Shown here piece after piece: positions 60,790 through 64,000 of a stretch of DNA of 64,000 nucleotides. Each line of letters begins with the position of its first letter. The stretch's first letter is position 1. The notes below the pieces were generated by a model that made no database searches, had not been told where the DNA came from, and was given only the letters and a program-made list of their open reading frames with translations. The DNA comes from Agelaius tricolor (Eukaryota; Chordata; Aves; Passeriformes; Icteridae): assembly GCA_023055355.1 (NCBI GenBank), contig JALJCS010000009.1, forward strand, positions 46,220,501 through 46,284,500, in the 5' to 3' direction. The translations under genes were made by a program, and so were the position numbers.

Positions 60790-63700
60790 AACATCAAAAG
60801 TGACATACTGCTAGTGGGAGAATGTGTAGACTTATAAATCCAGAGTAAAAATAAAAATAACATTACAAAAATGTCTTAACTTTAGGTTCAGGAAGCCACC
60901 CACAACACAATTTTGCTTTTCACTTATTGTTGTATTCTCAGTTAGCTGAAGGTATTTTTTACACCACAGTGACAAGTACAAAGCAGCATCCATTCAGAAT
61001 TCCTGTGCTCAGCACTGCTGTGAAAATGCTGCAATTGCACACAGAATGGGTTACCCCACATCAAAAGGGCCTGTTAGACACTTGGCATGATGCTTGTGTG
61101 AACCAGCAGTAACAGCCTGAATTAATGACTGGGCTGTAATTTTAGAAACATGCCCACTAATTCATTTAGCAGGTAAGAGGATTTGGGGGTGTCACTGAGC
61201 CACTGCTTTTCAATCTCTTTTTTAAGGATCATTTATTGCTTGTTCATGTGCCCTTCCTTATAAACCTGTTGACAAATTTTGACCAAACAAAGGTAAAATA
61301 GTGGCTTAAAGCCTGAAAGCTTCACAACTGCTGTTGGATGGAGGGAACAGAGGCTCTTTATCACTTTACCACCAAAACTGAATTTAAATAAACTGCTTAT
61401 TTCCCACTACAAGATCTGCCAAGTCCTTACTCAGACACATGAAATACAACCTATGAGTATAGAAATGAGATATGCAAGTTGTAGTCACCTACTCCAAATT
61501 AAAAGAGTAAGGAGAAAACTGAAAAATCTTGCAGCACAGAAGTATTCTTCAAACCTGGTACCACCATGTTTCTGAAAGAAGAAGCTACACAAGAGGTTCA
61601 TTTGCTATTAATTAACTGTCTGGAAGATAAATCCCATTGAATCATATGTTTTTGAGGCATTTTTGGTCAAAGACTGAACTGTAAGCTGGTATACAAACAA
61701 ATACTACAGGAAAATACCACATTAAATACAATTTTTCCCTCAATAAGATTTCTTTTATTTAATACCAAAAAAACCTGAACAGGTGAATGGTGTAAGTGAC
61801 ACTGAATAATCAGAGACTTGTAGATAATGCTGACAAAACTGTGCCCACACCCCAGGAGAAAAAATATCCTGGGACAAATAATAATAAGAAAAGAAACAAC
61901 CAATGCCATGGAAATAGCAATTCCTCTAGAAACAAGCTGAGGACTTCCCAAGGGTGGTAGCTGACCAAAAACAGTTGAGAAAGGAAAGAAGAAAATACAA
62001 GGGGGGGAAAGATAAGCCATTTTAACAGAATTGAGACTTTTTGGGAAAATAATCAATAAAGAAAAGCTTCAGCACAAGGAGGATCAAAGCTGATCACAGC
62101 TTTCAAAGCTGCTCTGAAATCCTGTCCAAAATAATGTGGGAACACCAGGACACTGCTTCAGACAGTGATAAGACCAAGTGAAAACTCCTGAGAATTATAC
62201 CAAACCTATTTCTCTTGGGAGCACACACATGACCTTGCTCAATTCTTTTATGAGTCTTGATTATGATAAGCAGTGAGCCAAGTATATATTGACAACCACA
62301 GTGCACCCACATATATGGACTTAACTACTAAATTCAAGCAAAGCAGGGATGTGCAACCTTGTCTTCTCATGGACACCAAACCAGCAAGAGAGCCTGATGC
62401 ACTATCTCTTGGCCTCACTCCCATTTGAGGAAATTAAAAATCACTTCCCCCCCCCATATATTGGATTTTGCTTTTTATCTTTCACATTAGAAATCAAAGA
62501 GAACAGAGCTGAAGTCTAAGTGGGCTCTCATGAAGTCAAGCTGATCTTCAGATTTTTATCAGAATCCACCCACAACTCATTTTTGACAGACTTTCCCCTG
62601 CCAGCTACACCTTTTCCATGCATGCAGGAGTGCCAAGCCCTGAGGGCAGCCAGTAAGCTTGGGAACGTTTCAATGTGACAATTGAGATGCACTTTTAGCA
62701 AACCTGAGAATTTTACTCAGAGAAGCAGATAACGGCCACAACTTTCCTTCCTCTAAGACAGCATTTAGACAAGAGAGAAAATTCTTTTACTGTGTAAAAG
62801 TGGGAAAGGTAAAAGATGAAAAAGTAGATGTAACAGGTTACAAGGTTAAAATCCTGGACACTTGCTAAATGTCCTTTTCTTCCCATATGGAAAACAAGAA
62901 CCCATCAAGACAACATTTTCAAGGGCACCGTGCTCCTCCAGCTGAGTCCATCAGAGGAAACAGCAGCAGAGGTCTCTGAAGGAAAACTTGAAAATCTCAC
63001 CTCAAAACCCCCTTGTGTCTAAACCTCAACTTGTGAATCTTCACTGGCCCATGACCCAAAAAGGTCAGCCTGCTCAGTGCAGCTCTCTTTATTTTGAACC
63101 TGCAGCAGGAATTAAAACATCTGAGGAGAATTACTTCCGGCAGCAAGGTTAATCAATGTATCTATCCATCTTGTCAAGAGCAGCAACAGTTGTTTCAGTG
63201 CCTGTGCTCAAAGTCAATGCCCCCAGCTCTGATTAAGATGTGCCTGGCTTCTGATAAACCTGCAGGGAGCTGCAAAATTCCAAGTGAGGAAGTGCTGGGC
63301 TCAAAGTCACACAGGTGACACTGAGCTGGGCCAGCAGAGCCAGGGAGTTTGGTCCTCTCCTCATCAGCAGCACAGAGAATTCATTCAGGGCAGGATCTGA
63401 TCATCAGGGAATTTGTTCAAATATATTTAACCAACTTCCTCTCTAACCACTGGAGGGAAACAAGCTCATCCAAGGGCTAGCCTGGAGATGAAGCATAGCT
63501 TATCTATGCATAGGTTATCTATTCCACCATCTAGGAATTAAGATTTCTCTTTCTTTGGGAATCTTAATTATCAACTCTTAGCTGAAGGAATTCAGCACCT
63601 GTTACTTTGTGACTCCCAAAAATGGGAAGTCAAATCTAGAACAATGAAGATGCCAAAATATTTTTTCACCTTCCTCTTATTACAAAGTTAAAAAAAACCC

Positions 63701-64000
63701 CTCACATTATTTAAAAGTAGTTAATCTGCAGTTCTTTTTCTCTTGGTGGCACACATTACATTTATTTATTAAAGAGCTAAAACTTTCAGCTGCTATAAAC
63801 ATCTAGTTAATATCCTAATTCTATTTCAGGTACATATATTTCCTGTAATGAATTTTACAAGTTTACAAGCACTACTACTGCAAGGTTTCATGCTTCACAT
63901 GATAAACATCAGAACACACATGAAGAGCCCTGGAAACTTTTTCTAGAGCCTTTTTCTGTCCATCTCATTCCACAAGTTTTGTAAAACAAATTAACACATG
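60756..64000 (-). other. NSUN3: NSUN3 intron (5' part lies outside the window)
   Basis: This is the sequence upstream of the last NSUN3 exon on the minus strand. I searched it by eye for the preceding exon, which should encode motif IV (DAPC) and end near ...ELLR before a GT donor, and did not find it, so the intron is at least 3.2 kb. It holds a C9 run near 62447-62455, several short A or T runs, and no repeat I recognise. Open frames in it show no familiar protein. Confidence 0.75.

Noticed and set aside
61667..62056. 129-codon minus-strand frame in the NSUN3 intron, checked as the preceding NSUN3 exon
   Set aside because: It lacks the DAPC motif and any similarity to the NSUN3 methyltransferase domain.

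Overview
The window looks like nuclear DNA from a bird, probably a songbird. It is AT-rich and strongly CpG-depleted, has no prokaryotic gene density, carries several CR1 retrotransposon 3' ends with their degenerate 8-bp tail repeats, and holds an LTR of a type I recall as common in passerines. The species cannot be named from the sequence.

Only one gene is supported. At the right end, on the minus strand, lies the last coding exon of NSUN3 (60485-60755), the methyltransferase that makes m5C34 in mitochondrial tRNA-Met. It is followed by a short 3' UTR with a good poly(A) signal at 60154-60159. The stretch 60756-64000 reads as the intron before that exon, and the earlier exons must lie beyond the window. 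Everything to the left, about 60 kb, is downstream intergenic DNA. I found no other coding exon, tRNA, rRNA or CpG-island promoter there. In mammals NSUN3 is also followed by a long gene-poor interval, so this is not surprising.

The intergenic part, left to right: an old MIR SINE (about 1699-1887); AT-rich and A/C-rich low-complexity tracts; a palindromic TATC/GATA cluster (18701-18814); a possible solo LTR (about 21585-21945); a CR1 3' end (22938-23148); a 300-bp A/C-only minisatellite (25474-25770); an exact 31-bp tandem duplication (27750-27811); a CR1 interrupted by a second CR1 in the opposite orientation (28961-29631); a short LTR with TG and CA ends (31479-31673); a perfect 32-bp inverted repeat with an 8-base loop (47344-47415); another CR1 3' end (53799-54007); an old repeat motif (55811-55875); and two small opposed CR1 tails (about 59242-59706).

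I found no multi-gene or defence-like system. The most unusual single object is the perfect hairpin at 47344-47415. The longest open frames outside NSUN3 (177 and 162 codons) are about what chance gives in 64 kb of six-frame AT-rich DNA and show no recognisable domain.
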